Source: an uncultured Lachnospiraceae bacterium
GTDB lineage: Bacteria > Bacillota_A > Clostridia > Lachnospirales > Lachnospiraceae
Direction of reading: 5' to 3'
NCBI GenBank assembly: GCA_951801245.1
Contig: CATOMC010000001.1
Span: 62,001 to 126,000 of the forward strand
Length of the DNA stretch: 64,000 nucleotides
Part shown: piece by piece, positions 51,517-59,903 of the stretch
How the letters are laid out: the number at the start of each line of letters is the position of its first letter
How positions within the stretch are numbered: position 1 is the first letter of the stretch
Notes under the pieces: generated by a model
Told to the model about the DNA's origin: nothing
Seen by the model: the letters and a program-made list of their open reading frames with translations, nothing else
The model's database searches: none
Position numbers and translations under genes: made by a program

Positions 51517-52101
51517 TTAACTTTGCTTATAATATTGATACGTTTCTTCCGTCATATGATCGATCTGTCCATCTGTTGTCTTAAGGTATGCCAGGGTATC
51601 TTCCAGAATCTTAGCCATGGTGGCATCCAGATCCCGGTATGCCATCTGTCGGATCCGGTCCAGATCGGCTACATGCTTGCGGCCGGGTTCAATATAATCG
51701 GCAATATATAGTATTTTTTCCAGTTTACTCATCTTGGGACGGCCGGTTGTATGATAGCGGATGGCGTTTAAAATATCAGGTACGGTGATGCCGTATCGGT
51801 TTTCGGCAAGATAGGCGCCTACTTTGGCATGCAGAAGTGCGGAAGGATTGCTCCGCTCCACCTCGGATATCTCCAGGTGATTTTTCTCGCAAAGCGCGAT
51901 CTGCTCCTCTCCTTTTAGTGGTTTGGCACAGTCATGCAGCAGACCGGCCGTCATGGCACTTTCCATATCCGCACCATGGGCCATAGCCAGGCAGGCGGCT
52001 GTATAGGACACTCCCAGCGTATGCAGATAGCGTTTGGAGGATAATTCCTGCTCCATTGCTTTACGAAGTTCACTTAAGTCGATTTTATCTTTTCCACTCA
52101 T
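51517..52101 (-). CDS. yqeK: HD domain phosphohydrolase YqeK
   Basis: YqeK hydrolyses diadenosine tetraphosphate symmetrically. The 194-residue HD-fold protein has RYLHTLGVSYTAACLA (first His), the HD pair in GLLHDCAKPL, HAKVGAYLAE and ILYIADYIEPGR. The ATG at 52101 lies 8 bases from AGGAGG; ATG 52107 is only 2 bases away. It follows nadD with its site inside or next to the nadD stop. Confidence 0.93.
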   Translation of the reverse strand: MSGKDKIDLSELRKAMEQELSSKRYLHTLGVSYTAACLAMAHGADMESAMTAGLLHDCAKPLKGEEQIALCEKNHLEISEVERSNPSALLHAKVGAYLAENRYGITVPDILNAIRYHTTGRPKMSKLEKILYIADYIEPGRKHVADLDRIRQMAYRDLDATMAKILEDTLAYLKTTDGQIDHMTEETYQYYKQS

Positions 52102-52103
52102 AT

Positions 52104-52721
52104 TCATTTCCTCCTTTGATACAATTTATGATTATAAATATAAGTCTCCACAGCTTCCGGTACCAGCCCTTGTATAGATAGATGATTGCGAATCCTGTCC
52201 CGGATCATGGAAGAAGAGATATCCATGGGAACGGTCTCTAAGATTGATATTTTTGCACCAAACTTGTTTTGTAGATGAGCAATCTGTTTCTTCATATCAG
52301 ACTGTGACTTATCCTCCCGTACAGCCGCCAGGATATGGCAGTTATCAAAGATTTCCTGGGGATGTTTCCACTGCTCAATGGCCCACAGGCTGTCTGCTCC
52401 CAGTATGAAATAGTATCGGGCGGCAGCATCGGCGTCTCTTAGATCTCTAAGAGTCTCACAGGTATAGGTGTTTTTGCTTTTCTGTATTTCCAGCAGGGAT
52501 AAGGTAAAGGAAGGGATGCCCTCAATAGCAAGGCGTGTCATCTCACATCTTATCCTGGCAGGTAATACCTCTTCTAAGTTTTTCATATAAGGCACGCCGC
52601 TTGGAAGGAACATGATTTCGTTTAAAGCAAATTGCTCCAGAGCCTTCTTTGCAAGCGTCAGATGTCCAAGGTGAATCGGATTAAAAGTGCCGCCCATAAT
52701 TCCTGTTTTTTTATCTGCCAT
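52104..52721 (-). CDS. nadD: Nicotinate-nucleotide adenylyltransferase
   Basis: NadD adenylates nicotinate mononucleotide in NAD synthesis. The 205-residue protein has the nucleotidyltransferase motif GGTFNPIHLGHL and the C-terminal ISSSMIRDRI. GGAG precedes ATG 52721 by 5 bases, whereas ATG 52736 has no site. It lies between yhbY and yqeK. Confidence 0.95.
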   Translation of the reverse strand: MADKKTGIMGGTFNPIHLGHLTLAKKALEQFALNEIMFLPSGVPYMKNLEEVLPARIRCEMTRLAIEGIPSFTLSLLEIQKSKNTYTCETLRDLRDADAAARYYFILGADSLWAIEQWKHPQEIFDNCHILAAVREDKSQSDMKKQIAHLQNKFGAKISILETVPMDISSSMIRDRIRNHLSIQGLVPEAVETYIYNHKLYQRRK

Positions 52722-52764
52722 ATCCGCTCCAATCATGAAGAAACATCAGGTAATATGCAAGATC

Positions 52765-53058
52765 CTATGCCCTGGGCAGAACAATCTTTGGATTTTTATG
52801 ATCCGGTTTATACAATATGAACTTTCTGCCGATTACCTGTACGACCTGAGAATGGGTACGCTCTGCCACCATCTGGGCAATCTCCCCAGGATCATCCAGG
52901 CAGTTCTTGAGCACTGCGACTTTGATCAGTTCTCTGGTATGGAAGCATTCATCTATCGCCGCGGTAACTTCCGGTGTGAGACTGGCTTTGCCAACCTGAA
53001 AGACAGGATCTAAGGTACTTGCCAGACCTTTTAAATAGGACCGCTGTTTACTTGTCAT
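52765..53058 (-). CDS. yhbY: YhbY family RNA-binding protein
   Basis: The 97-residue protein is a CRM-domain protein that binds pre-50S particles. It has TSKQRSYLKGLASTLDPVFQVGK and the family end GRKFILYKP. It lies just downstream of obg, its usual neighbour. Confidence 0.92.
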   Translation of the reverse strand: MTSKQRSYLKGLASTLDPVFQVGKASLTPEVTAAIDECFHTRELIKVAVLKNCLDDPGEIAQMVAERTHSQVVQVIGRKFILYKPDHKNPKIVLPRA

Positions 53059-53072
53059 AGTATTCCTCCTTC

Positions 53073-54359
53073 TTAGCGGTAATAATCAAATGATAAACCA
53101 TACATTCTGACAGTGCTTCCCTCTGCAATGCCAAGAGCCTCCAACTGTTCTAGAACGCCGTTTTTCTTCAAAAATTCCTGGAAGAACCGGAATCCTTTTT
53201 CGGACTCTAAGTTCGTGTAGGAAAGCATTTTTTCAATTCTGGGGCCTTCTACCACATATTCATCTGCCGCCTCATCATAGATGACCGTAAAAGGATCTCC
53301 TTCGATATCGAAATGATATTCCGGAAAGAATTCCTGCTCAAAGATGACGGGCGTCCTGTCAAGTTCGGCAAGCTTGTTATTGATGGCATACAGAAGTTCC
53401 CGCAGCCCCTTGCCGCTTATGGCAGAAATCGCATAGACCGGAATGCCCTGCGGTTCAAATTCCTGCCGGATGATCGCTACCGGGTCGTCTTCCTCATAGA
53501 TCATGTCGATCTTATTGGCGGCAATGATCTGGGGACGTGCGCCCAGTGCAGGATCATAGGCTGTAAGTTCCTTATTGATGGCATAGATATCGGCAACAGG
53601 ATCTCTGCCTTCCGTGGAAGCCGCATCTACAATGTGCACGATCAGCTTTGTCCGCTCTATATGACGCAGGAATTCATGTCCAAGCCCTACCCCGTCTGAG
53701 GCACCCTCAATCAGGCCGGGGATATCTGCGATGACAAACCCTTTGGCATCGTCCAGATCCACAACACCCAGATTGGGATTCAGGGTGGTGAAGTGATAAT
53801 TGGCGATCTTGGGCCTGGCATTGGTCACTTTGGATAAAAAGGTGGATTTGCCCACATTCGGAAAGCCTACAAGCCCCACGTCCGCGATCACCTTTAGCTC
53901 CAGTACAAGTTCCAATTCCTGGGCCGGCTGGCCGGGCTGGGCGTATTTGGGAGCCTGCATGGTGCTAGTGGCATAATGCTGGTTGCCGTTACCGCCTCTG
54001 CCGCCTTTTAGGAGCAGAAAGCGTCTGTTGTCCCCGGACATATCCGTGATGACTTTGCCGCTCTCGGCCTCCCGGATGACGGTACCTTCCGGTACTTTGA
54101 TCGTGATATCTTCCCCATTCTTGCCGGCACAGTTCTTCTTATTACCCTCTTCCCCGTTTCCGGCGCTGTATTTACGGATATGGCGAAAATCTGTCAAGGT
54201 ATTAAGACCTTCATCCACTTCAAAATATACACTGCCGCCGTTACCGCCGTCACCGCCATCCGGACCGCCGTTTGGCACATATTTCTCGCGGCGGAAGGAT
54301 ACATGTCCGTTACCGCCTTTACCACTTTTTACATAGATTTTTGCGCGATCTGCAAACAT
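53073..54359 (-). CDS. obgE: GTPase ObgE
   Basis: Obg is an essential GTPase in 50S assembly and stress control. The 428-residue protein has the Gly-rich Obg domain (VKSGKGGNGHVSFRRE, PDGGDGGNGGSV), the G domain with GFPNVGKST, DIPGLIEGA and NKID, and the C-terminal OCT domain, so it is the three-domain Firmicutes form. It is read after the rpmA terminator, probably by readthrough or its own promoter. Confidence 0.97.
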   Translation of the reverse strand: MFADRAKIYVKSGKGGNGHVSFRREKYVPNGGPDGGDGGNGGSVYFEVDEGLNTLTDFRHIRKYSAGNGEEGNKKNCAGKNGEDITIKVPEGTVIREAESGKVITDMSGDNRRFLLLKGGRGGNGNQHYATSTMQAPKYAQPGQPAQELELVLELKVIADVGLVGFPNVGKSTFLSKVTNARPKIANYHFTTLNPNLGVVDLDDAKGFVIADIPGLIEGASDGVGLGHEFLRHIERTKLIVHIVDAASTEGRDPVADIYAINKELTAYDPALGARPQIIAANKIDMIYEEDDPVAIIRQEFEPQGIPVYAISAISGKGLRELLYAINNKLAELDRTPVIFEQEFFPEYHFDIEGDPFTVIYDEAADEYVVEGPRIEKMLSYTNLESEKGFRFFQEFLKKNGVLEQLEALGIAEGSTVRMYGLSFDYYR

Positions 54360-54376
54360 AACTGTCTCCTAAATCT

Positions 54377-54410
54377 GAAAAAAGCCCCAAACACCTAGAT
54401 GTTTGGAGCC
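54377..54410 (-). terminator. Terminator between rpmA and obgE
   Basis: On the minus strand GGCTCCAAAC (54401-54410) pairs with GTTTGGGGC (54384-54392), followed by TTTTTT. The arms allow one G-T pair. Confidence 0.85.
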
Positions 54411-54422
54411 GTTTCACTGATC

Positions 54423-54707
54423 TTATTTCTCCACAGGATAAACGGAAGCCTGTTTCTTGTCTCTTCCTTTTCTCTCAAAACGAAGAACACCGTCCACCAA
54501 AGCAAACAGTGTATCATCTCCGCCGATACCTACATTGTTGCCGGGATGAATCTTGGTTCCGCGCTGTCTGTATAAGATGTTTCCTGCTTTGACGAACTGT
54601 CCGTCAGCTCTCTTCGCACCTAATCTCTTGGCTTCGGAATCACGACCGTTCTTGGTGGAACCGACACCTTTCTTATGTGCAAAAAATTGAAGGTTCATAT
54701 TCAACAT
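54423..54707 (-). CDS. rpmA: 50S ribosomal protein L27
   Basis: The 94-residue protein starts [20 protein letters not shown]. The N-terminal extension ending in FFA before HKKG is the Firmicutes form that must be cut by the Prp protease to expose the mature N-terminus at the peptidyl transferase centre. The prp gene is directly upstream. AGGAGG lies 9 bases before the ATG at 54707. Confidence 0.97.
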   Translation of the reverse strand: MLNMNLQFFAHKKGVGSTKNGRDSEAKRLGAKRADGQFVKAGNILYRQRGTKIHPGNNVGIGGDDTLFALVDGVLRFERKGRDKKQASVYPVEK

Positions 54708-54711
54708 GGTA

Positions 54712-55044
54712 TTACACCTCCTCAAATGTCAATTTACAATGTTTCTGCCCGTACTGTTTTTCAACCTGACTTAAGCCGAGCACCAGAGAATCCATGAGTA
54801 TCCTTGAAGACTCACTGATAGGGTACTGCCTGAACAGACATTCTATGAATCCTGCTCTTGCATTTTCTTTTACCTGCATCGGTTCTCTTGTGATTTTATC
54901 AAAAGAATTGATTGTGTTGATGACCAGCATGGAAACTGCGGCACAGACGATATCTTTACCGTTGTCTGCGTATCCGGCATGGCCTTTGCAGGTAAATCCC
55001 CGATATTCTCCCGTATTTGTTTTATGAATTGTAATCTTAGTCAT
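54712..55044 (-). CDS. prp: Ribosomal-processing cysteine protease Prp
   Basis: Prp removes the L27 N-terminal extension. The 110-residue protein has the catalytic His in [11 protein letters not shown] and the Cys in [10 protein letters not shown]. It lies between rplU and rpmA with its start overlapping the rplU stop (TAATG), which couples translation. Confidence 0.95.
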   Translation of the reverse strand: MTKITIHKTNTGEYRGFTCKGHAGYADNGKDIVCAAVSMLVINTINSFDKITREPMQVKENARAGFIECLFRQYPISESSRILMDSLVLGLSQVEKQYGQKHCKLTFEEV

Positions 55045-55349
55045 TACGCGTTGATCTTGTCAATCTGAATCTGCGTATACGGCTGTCTGTGACCATTTTT
55101 CTTGTGATAACCGGTCTTGCTCTTATACTTGTAAACGATGACTTTGCGAGACTTGCCCTGATCCATAACCGTTCCCGTTACAGTAGCATTCGCTACATCG
55201 CCTGCAACTTTAAGTTCATTGTCGCTGACTGCTATCACCTGGTCGAATGTTACAGTCGTACCCACTTCCACATCAAGTTTCTCAACTCTGATGATATCAC
55301 CTTCGGATACTTTGTACTGTTTTCCACCTGTTGCAATGATTGCGTACAT
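55044..55349 (-). CDS. rplU: 50S ribosomal protein L21
   Basis: The 101-residue protein starts MYAIIATGGKQYKVSEGD, the family signature, and ends with a basic KKNGHRQPYTQIQI tail that binds 23S rRNA. AGGAGG lies before the ATG at 55349. It opens the rplU-prp-rpmA operon. Confidence 0.97.
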   Translation of the reverse strand: MYAIIATGGKQYKVSEGDIIRVEKLDVEVGTTVTFDQVIAVSDNELKVAGDVANATVTGTVMDQGKSRKVIVYKYKSKTGYHKKNGHRQPYTQIQIDKINA

Positions 55350-55444
55350 ATGGCACCTCCTATTCATGAACACGAAGTTCATTTACTCGCTAACTGTGGT
55401 GATACCTTTAGAAAGGTATACTTCTACCTCGTTATGCGGCATAC
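55350..55444 (-). promoter_or_regulatory. L21 leader RNA
   Basis: The leader of rplU has two clear hairpins on the minus strand: ATACCTTT-CT-AAAGGTAT and ATGAAC-TTCGT-GTTCAT. This fits the known Firmicutes ribosomal protein L21 leader. Such leaders bind the ribosomal protein or another factor for feedback control; the ligand here is inferred. Confidence 0.65.
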
Positions 55445-55450
55445 TCATTA

Positions 55451-55479
55451 ATCATATACATTTTATCCCAGTTTGTCAA
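55451..55479 (-). promoter_or_regulatory. Promoter of the rplU operon
   Basis: On the minus strand TTGACA (55474-55479) and TATGAT (55451-55456) are 17 bases apart. It lies 8 bases past the stop of the receiver gene. Confidence 0.85.
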
Positions 55480-55487
55480 TCATATTT

Positions 55488-55889
55488 TTAACGATTACTC
55501 ATACTATTGTCAAATTCTGTTTTTAAAACCCTTGAAATCCTTTCCAACAGATCTTCCGGCTTAAAGGGTTTGAGCACATAATCATTAATCCCAAGCTTGG
55601 AACTCTCCACAATGGTATGCTTTTCGCGCTGTGAAGTAAGCATAATGACAGGAATACTCTGACATTTTTCCATTTCCCGGATTTCCCGCAAAGTTTCTAT
55701 CCCGTCTTTGGGCGTCATCTGGATATCTAATAAAATGAGATCAGGCGGCGTCTTCTGTTTCAGATATTGCAGAGCGCGCGTACCGGAATTCAAAGGAACG
55801 ATTTCATAGAATTTCTTTAATTCCTGCTCGATTTTTGCAAGGCTTATACTGTTATCGTCTACGGCCAGTATGGTGAAACGTGCTTCCAT
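55488..55889 (-). CDS. Single-domain response regulator
   Basis: The 133-residue protein is a receiver domain only: DD near 15, phosphoacceptor Asp in LILLDIQMTP, Thr in IMLTSQ and Lys in VLKPFKPEDLL. No output domain is present. It lies 12 bases after the hybrid kinase gene and is probably its separate target or a phosphate relay component. Confidence 0.9.
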   Translation of the reverse strand: MEARFTILAVDDNSISLAKIEQELKKFYEIVPLNSGTRALQYLKQKTPPDLILLDIQMTPKDGIETLREIREMEKCQSIPVIMLTSQREKHTIVESSKLGINDYVLKPFKPEDLLERISRVLKTEFDNSMSNR

Positions 55890-55901
55890 TATGGTATCCT
55901 C

Positions 55902-58766
55902 CTATTGCTTTTGAATCTGTTCTATCAATTCGCGAAGCATCACTTCCGCAGCATCGTCTTCATATAAGGTAAGCTGCTCTTTGATGGTCTCTAGGGCTTT
56001 TTCTGTGGCGGCTTCCAGACGGTAGGAAAGAATCTCTTCCACTTTACGGGCACAGTCTTTTGACTGGAAATTTTCCAGATCATGCAGGGCAGTCTCAACT
56101 TCCTGCAATAAATCTACTTTCTCGATTTCCTTTTCCTTTGCTTTCTTATCTTCCGACTTCTGTCTGCTGTCTAAATATTGCTGAATATGTAAAAGCTGTT
56201 CCTCGTATTCGCAAAGAAGTCTGTCGGCGTGGCTGTCAACAAAGGTGATATCGCCTCTGTTCACAGCTTTTTCCTGTTCCCTGGCTCTGTTTGATACCTG
56301 CATGGCACCCACGTTTGCAGAAGCACTCTTTAGAGCGTGCACCTCAATTGCATAAGTCTTGTAATCTTTCGCTTCTAAGAGGCGACGAAGCAGCTTCCGC
56401 TTTCGTTTCCCATCCAGACAATAGAGCTGCAAAAGCTCAATGAATTCCTCAACGCTGGCAGAATGGTGCTCAGCCACTTCATCTGTGTTGATTCCTTCAA
56501 TGATGATATCCTGAAATTTCATATAATTGCCGGTGTCTGACTGCAGATTCTCGATCCATCCGCCGCCCACAGTACGATCTTCTTCGGGAATCCATTTTAA
56601 AAGTACCTTATGAAGGGTCTTTCTGTCAATCGGTTTTGTGATAAAGTCCTGAAATCCGCTTGCCAAAAAGGTCTCACGCACACCTTCCATGGCATTGGCG
56701 GTCAGTGCAATGATCACCGGCAGACTGCCGTTGTCACCACATTCACTACGGATATGCGCCACTGCTTCGATACCATCCATCTCAGGCATCATATGATCCA
56801 TAAAAATAATGTTATATTTTGTTTTCTGCACAAGGTCGATCGCGGCCATACCGCTTTCCGCCTCTGTTATGTCCATGCCGTAAGTCTGCAGTAAAGATTT
56901 GGCGACTCTTCTATTGATGATATTGTCGTCTACCACCAGTACTTTATAATGCCCTGCGATGAAAGGCTCTAACAGCGTCTCTTTGGGTACTTTTACCTCC
57001 GGAACCTCTAACAGCGGCCTGTGATCTATGATCTTTTGGGGGATTTCCACAATAAATGTGGTGCCTTCTCCATACACACTCTCCACCTGAATGGTGCCCT
57101 GCATCAATTCTACCAGATGCTTGGTGATGGAAAGGCCAAGCCCTGTGCCCTCCACACTCCGGTTTCTTTTGGAATCAAGCTGTCTAAAGTTTTCAAAAAT
57201 GCCTTTCAGATCTTCCTGCTTAATGCCGCATCCGGTGTCCTCGATTCGGAAGATCAGATGCTCCATATCGGGTGTTTCTCCGGGCTTTCCTGTCACAGAG
57301 AGCTTTACATGTCCCTCTTTGGTGAATTTCAGCGCATTATTTAAAATATTGATTAGGATCTGTTTGATCCTTCCCACATCACCCAGATAACTGCAGGGAA
57401 CTGACATGTCAAATTCACTCATCAGCATAAGACCATGTTTTGAAGCCACAATATCCATCATGTTAAGCACTTCGTTGAGAAGCGATTTCAGATGATATTG
57501 TGACAAAGATAATTCCATCTTGCCTGCTTCTACTTTGGACAAGTCGAGAATGTCATTGATCAGTGCCAGCAGATTGTGGGAAGATGATTTGATGTCACGG
57601 GCATAACTGTATACTTTGCGGCCCCTGCTCTGCTCCATGATGATATCGCTCAGCCCCACGATGGCGTTCATGGGCGTCCGGATCTCATGGGACATATTGG
57701 CAAGAAACGCGCTTTTGGCGATATTCGCCTGTTCGGCCTGTTCCCGTACCTGCTTGATCTCTTCGATATAATTTCTGGTCTCTGTCACATCCAGGATCAG
57801 TATGACATAACCTTTTGGTTCACCGTACAGATCCAGGATCTGCTTTGCGTGGCTCTGGTAAAAACAGCCGTCAAAACAAAAATCGGTTTTCACGTTCTCC
57901 CCGGACATATCCGATGAGAAACCATCCAGTTCCTCGATGCGCTTTCCGATTGCATGTGCAGTTAACTCCGGGAAAAATCCTGCCGCAGCCGGGTTATAAC
58001 TGACAATCCGTCTGTGAGTATCTATTGCAATGACGCCATCGCTCATACTGTCAAGCAAAATACCTGCCGCCAGGCTGCTGAAATCATAAACCTTCCTGCG
58101 CCAGATCAAAATAACCACACTCGAGAGAATGATTCCCAGCACAAACGGTGTGGGGTCATATACACTGGTCAGCTTCATAATATACGAGAATAATACAACT
58201 ACAGGTATAAAAGAAAGGGACAGGATCAGCTTATATTTTCTTTCTGCGGCGTAGTCAGGCTTTTGGATGCAGACACGAATCAGGGCATACAAGGTGAAAG
58301 CATAGGGGATAAACAGCCCGCAGGCCATAAAAAGCCAGTAACCGGGGCCGTACTGCAGGCTCAGGTATCCGTGTCCATCAGCAGTGTAGAGCCAGTCAAT
58401 CTGACGATAATACAGCGTATGCAGATCAGAAGTAAAAACGAGGATCAGAACAAAAACATCTGCTATTTTAATGAATCTTAATATTTTTTCCGGCGCCTTT
58501 TCATAACAGTAGCTGAACATAAAATGGCAGTAAGTGATGGGAATGGTCAAGGATCCCAGATACTGCATTTTGACGGCCACCATGGCGGCTTCCACTGTGG
58601 GAGATGTCAGTTCTAACAGATAGCCGGCATTTTGGATCAGAGCGCCGGTCAGAAAATATAACATCAGCTTCTGCTCTCTGGAACCGTCTCCTTTGAGCAG
58701 AAGAAATAAGGCAAACAAAATAAAACCGCTGCCTAAAATACTCAGTCCGATAAAAATAATATCCAT
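55902..58766 (-). CDS. Hybrid sensor histidine kinase (7TM-PAS-HisKA-HATPase-REC-HPt)
   Basis: The 954-residue protein carries a full phosphorelay. Residues 1-225 hold about seven membrane helices of the HisKA_7TM type, a PAS domain follows (235-330), then HisKA with His360 (FLANMSHEIRTPMN), HATPase with N box LINILNNALKF and GTGLGLSI, a receiver with Asp657 (IIFMDHMMPEMDG), and an HPt domain with His810 (EVHALKSASANVG). The C-terminal 100 residues form a charged helical tail. Signal is unknown. The adjacent receiver protein is the likely partner; no DNA-binding output is nearby. Confidence 0.92.
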   Translation of the reverse strand: MDIIFIGLSILGSGFILFALFLLLKGDGSREQKLMLYFLTGALIQNAGYLLELTSPTVEAAMVAVKMQYLGSLTIPITYCHFMFSYCYEKAPEKILRFIKIADVFVLILVFTSDLHTLYYRQIDWLYTADGHGYLSLQYGPGYWLFMACGLFIPYAFTLYALIRVCIQKPDYAAERKYKLILSLSFIPVVVLFSYIMKLTSVYDPTPFVLGIILSSVVILIWRRKVYDFSSLAAGILLDSMSDGVIAIDTHRRIVSYNPAAAGFFPELTAHAIGKRIEELDGFSSDMSGENVKTDFCFDGCFYQSHAKQILDLYGEPKGYVILILDVTETRNYIEEIKQVREQAEQANIAKSAFLANMSHEIRTPMNAIVGLSDIIMEQSRGRKVYSYARDIKSSSHNLLALINDILDLSKVEAGKMELSLSQYHLKSLLNEVLNMMDIVASKHGLMLMSEFDMSVPCSYLGDVGRIKQILINILNNALKFTKEGHVKLSVTGKPGETPDMEHLIFRIEDTGCGIKQEDLKGIFENFRQLDSKRNRSVEGTGLGLSITKHLVELMQGTIQVESVYGEGTTFIVEIPQKIIDHRPLLEVPEVKVPKETLLEPFIAGHYKVLVVDDNIINRRVAKSLLQTYGMDITEAESGMAAIDLVQKTKYNIIFMDHMMPEMDGIEAVAHIRSECGDNGSLPVIIALTANAMEGVRETFLASGFQDFITKPIDRKTLHKVLLKWIPEEDRTVGGGWIENLQSDTGNYMKFQDIIIEGINTDEVAEHHSASVEEFIELLQLYCLDGKRKRKLLRRLLEAKDYKTYAIEVHALKSASANVGAMQVSNRAREQEKAVNRGDITFVDSHADRLLCEYEEQLLHIQQYLDSRQKSEDKKAKEKEIEKVDLLQEVETALHDLENFQSKDCARKVEEILSYRLEAATEKALETIKEQLTLYEDDAAEVMLRELIEQIQKQ

Positions 58767-58804
58767 GATCTTGTATCACCTGATTGCTTTATCTTTTTTT
58801 ATTT

Positions 58805-59323
58805 TTACGGCCGTAAGGTCAAAAGTGCCTCAAATTCTTCCTCTTTATAATAGAAAAATAAAAGGACACCTAAAACTGCCACCCCGACGGTAATATACAT
58901 ATCTGCCACATTAAATTTCGGAAAGTCAATGGGCACAAAATAGATAAAGTCGACCACATACTGATTCGTTACACGGTCGATCAGATTACCCACAGCGCCG
59001 CTTGTGATAAAAAGCAGGCAGATCCGCATCCACCGGAAGCGCTTATCGGAAGGAAGCGTGATAAACTTCCAGATCATCACAGCAATGACTACACTGGTCA
59101 AAATGATTAGGAAGGTCTGTCTGCCGGAAAAAGAACTGAAGGCAGCCCCTGTGTTTTCCAGATAACTGAATTCCAGGATGCGTCTGATGAGGACGAAACT
59201 GTCCTGTCCTTTTAAATGTGTGACAGCCAGTTGTTTGGTATATTGGTCAAACCAAAGCAAGAGAAACAGGGCAAAAACTGCGGCCAGATTTCTCTGCAGG
59301 CTTTCTTTGGAAAAAAATTTCAT
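58805..59323 (-). CDS. lspA: Lipoprotein signal peptidase (second copy)
   Basis: The 172-residue paralogue of the protein at 36776 has the same catalytic motifs: GNLIDRVTNQYVVDF and FNVADMYITV, and the N-terminal DQYTKQLAVTHLK. The two share clear local similarity but differ throughout, so this is an old duplication or a transferred copy. AAAGGA precedes the start. It lies upstream of the hybrid kinase gene in the direction of transcription. Confidence 0.93.
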   Translation of the reverse strand: MKFFSKESLQRNLAAVFALFLLLWFDQYTKQLAVTHLKGQDSFVLIRRILEFSYLENTGAAFSSFSGRQTFLIILTSVVIAVMIWKFITLPSDKRFRWMRICLLFITSGAVGNLIDRVTNQYVVDFIYFVPIDFPKFNVADMYITVGVAVLGVLLFFYYKEEEFEALLTLRP

Positions 59324-59353
59324 AAAGTGGTCCTTTCTGTCTACATGGTAAGA

Positions 59354-59902
59354 TTATCCGAACACAAAAAAATATGCCGCAATCTGCGCCCGGGAGCTGA
59401 ACTCTTCGGTTTCCAGAAGTTCACGGACTTCCTCTTTGGTATAAAATCTGGCGTCAATCTGCTCATTTTCTGAGGTGTGATCCTCAAAACTGCCCTCCAC
59501 ATCCACAAAGGCAATCTGTGTCTTGACATCGGAAAAGGCCACCGCCGCAAAAGACGGGGGCAGTATGGTTCGGATTTTGTGGACACAAAGTCCTGTCTCC
59601 TCATACAGTTCCCGTGCAATGCACTCTTCTATCGATTCGCCTTCTTCTATCATGCCGGCACAAAGGTTATAGATATAGCGGTTGACTCCCATTCGAAACT
59701 CCCGAAGAAGAAGCATTCTGTCTTCACCGTAAGCCACGATGGAAACGCCGCTCACCTTATTGCCAATCATCTCAGGTCCTGCTATTTCATTGCGGCTGAC
59801 AATCTCATATTTCTTCTCTCTTCCGGCCTTATTGCGATAGGTCAGTTCGTAGTTCTTAAGATATTTGCCGTCCTTAACTTTTGCCATATTTAGAAGTTCC
59901 AT
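59354..59902 (-). CDS. NUDIX hydrolase (ADP-ribose pyrophosphatase type)
   Basis: The 182-residue protein has the NUDIX box with the pattern G-x5-E-x7-REL-x-EE-x-GL (GMIEEGESIEECIARELYE and following residues) and upstream R-x-G-V-N-R. It probably hydrolyses ADP-ribose or a similar diphosphate; the substrate is inferred. AGAGGA lies 8 bases from the ATG at 59902. Its start is next to the stop of the RNase gene. Confidence 0.88.
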   Translation of the reverse strand: MELLNMAKVKDGKYLKNYELTYRNKAGREKKYEIVSRNEIAGPEMIGNKVSGVSIVAYGEDRMLLLREFRMGVNRYIYNLCAGMIEEGESIEECIARELYEETGLCVHKIRTILPPSFAAVAFSDVKTQIAFVDVEGSFEDHTSENEQIDARFYTKEEVRELLETEEFSSRAQIAAYFFVFG

Positions 59903-59903
59903 A

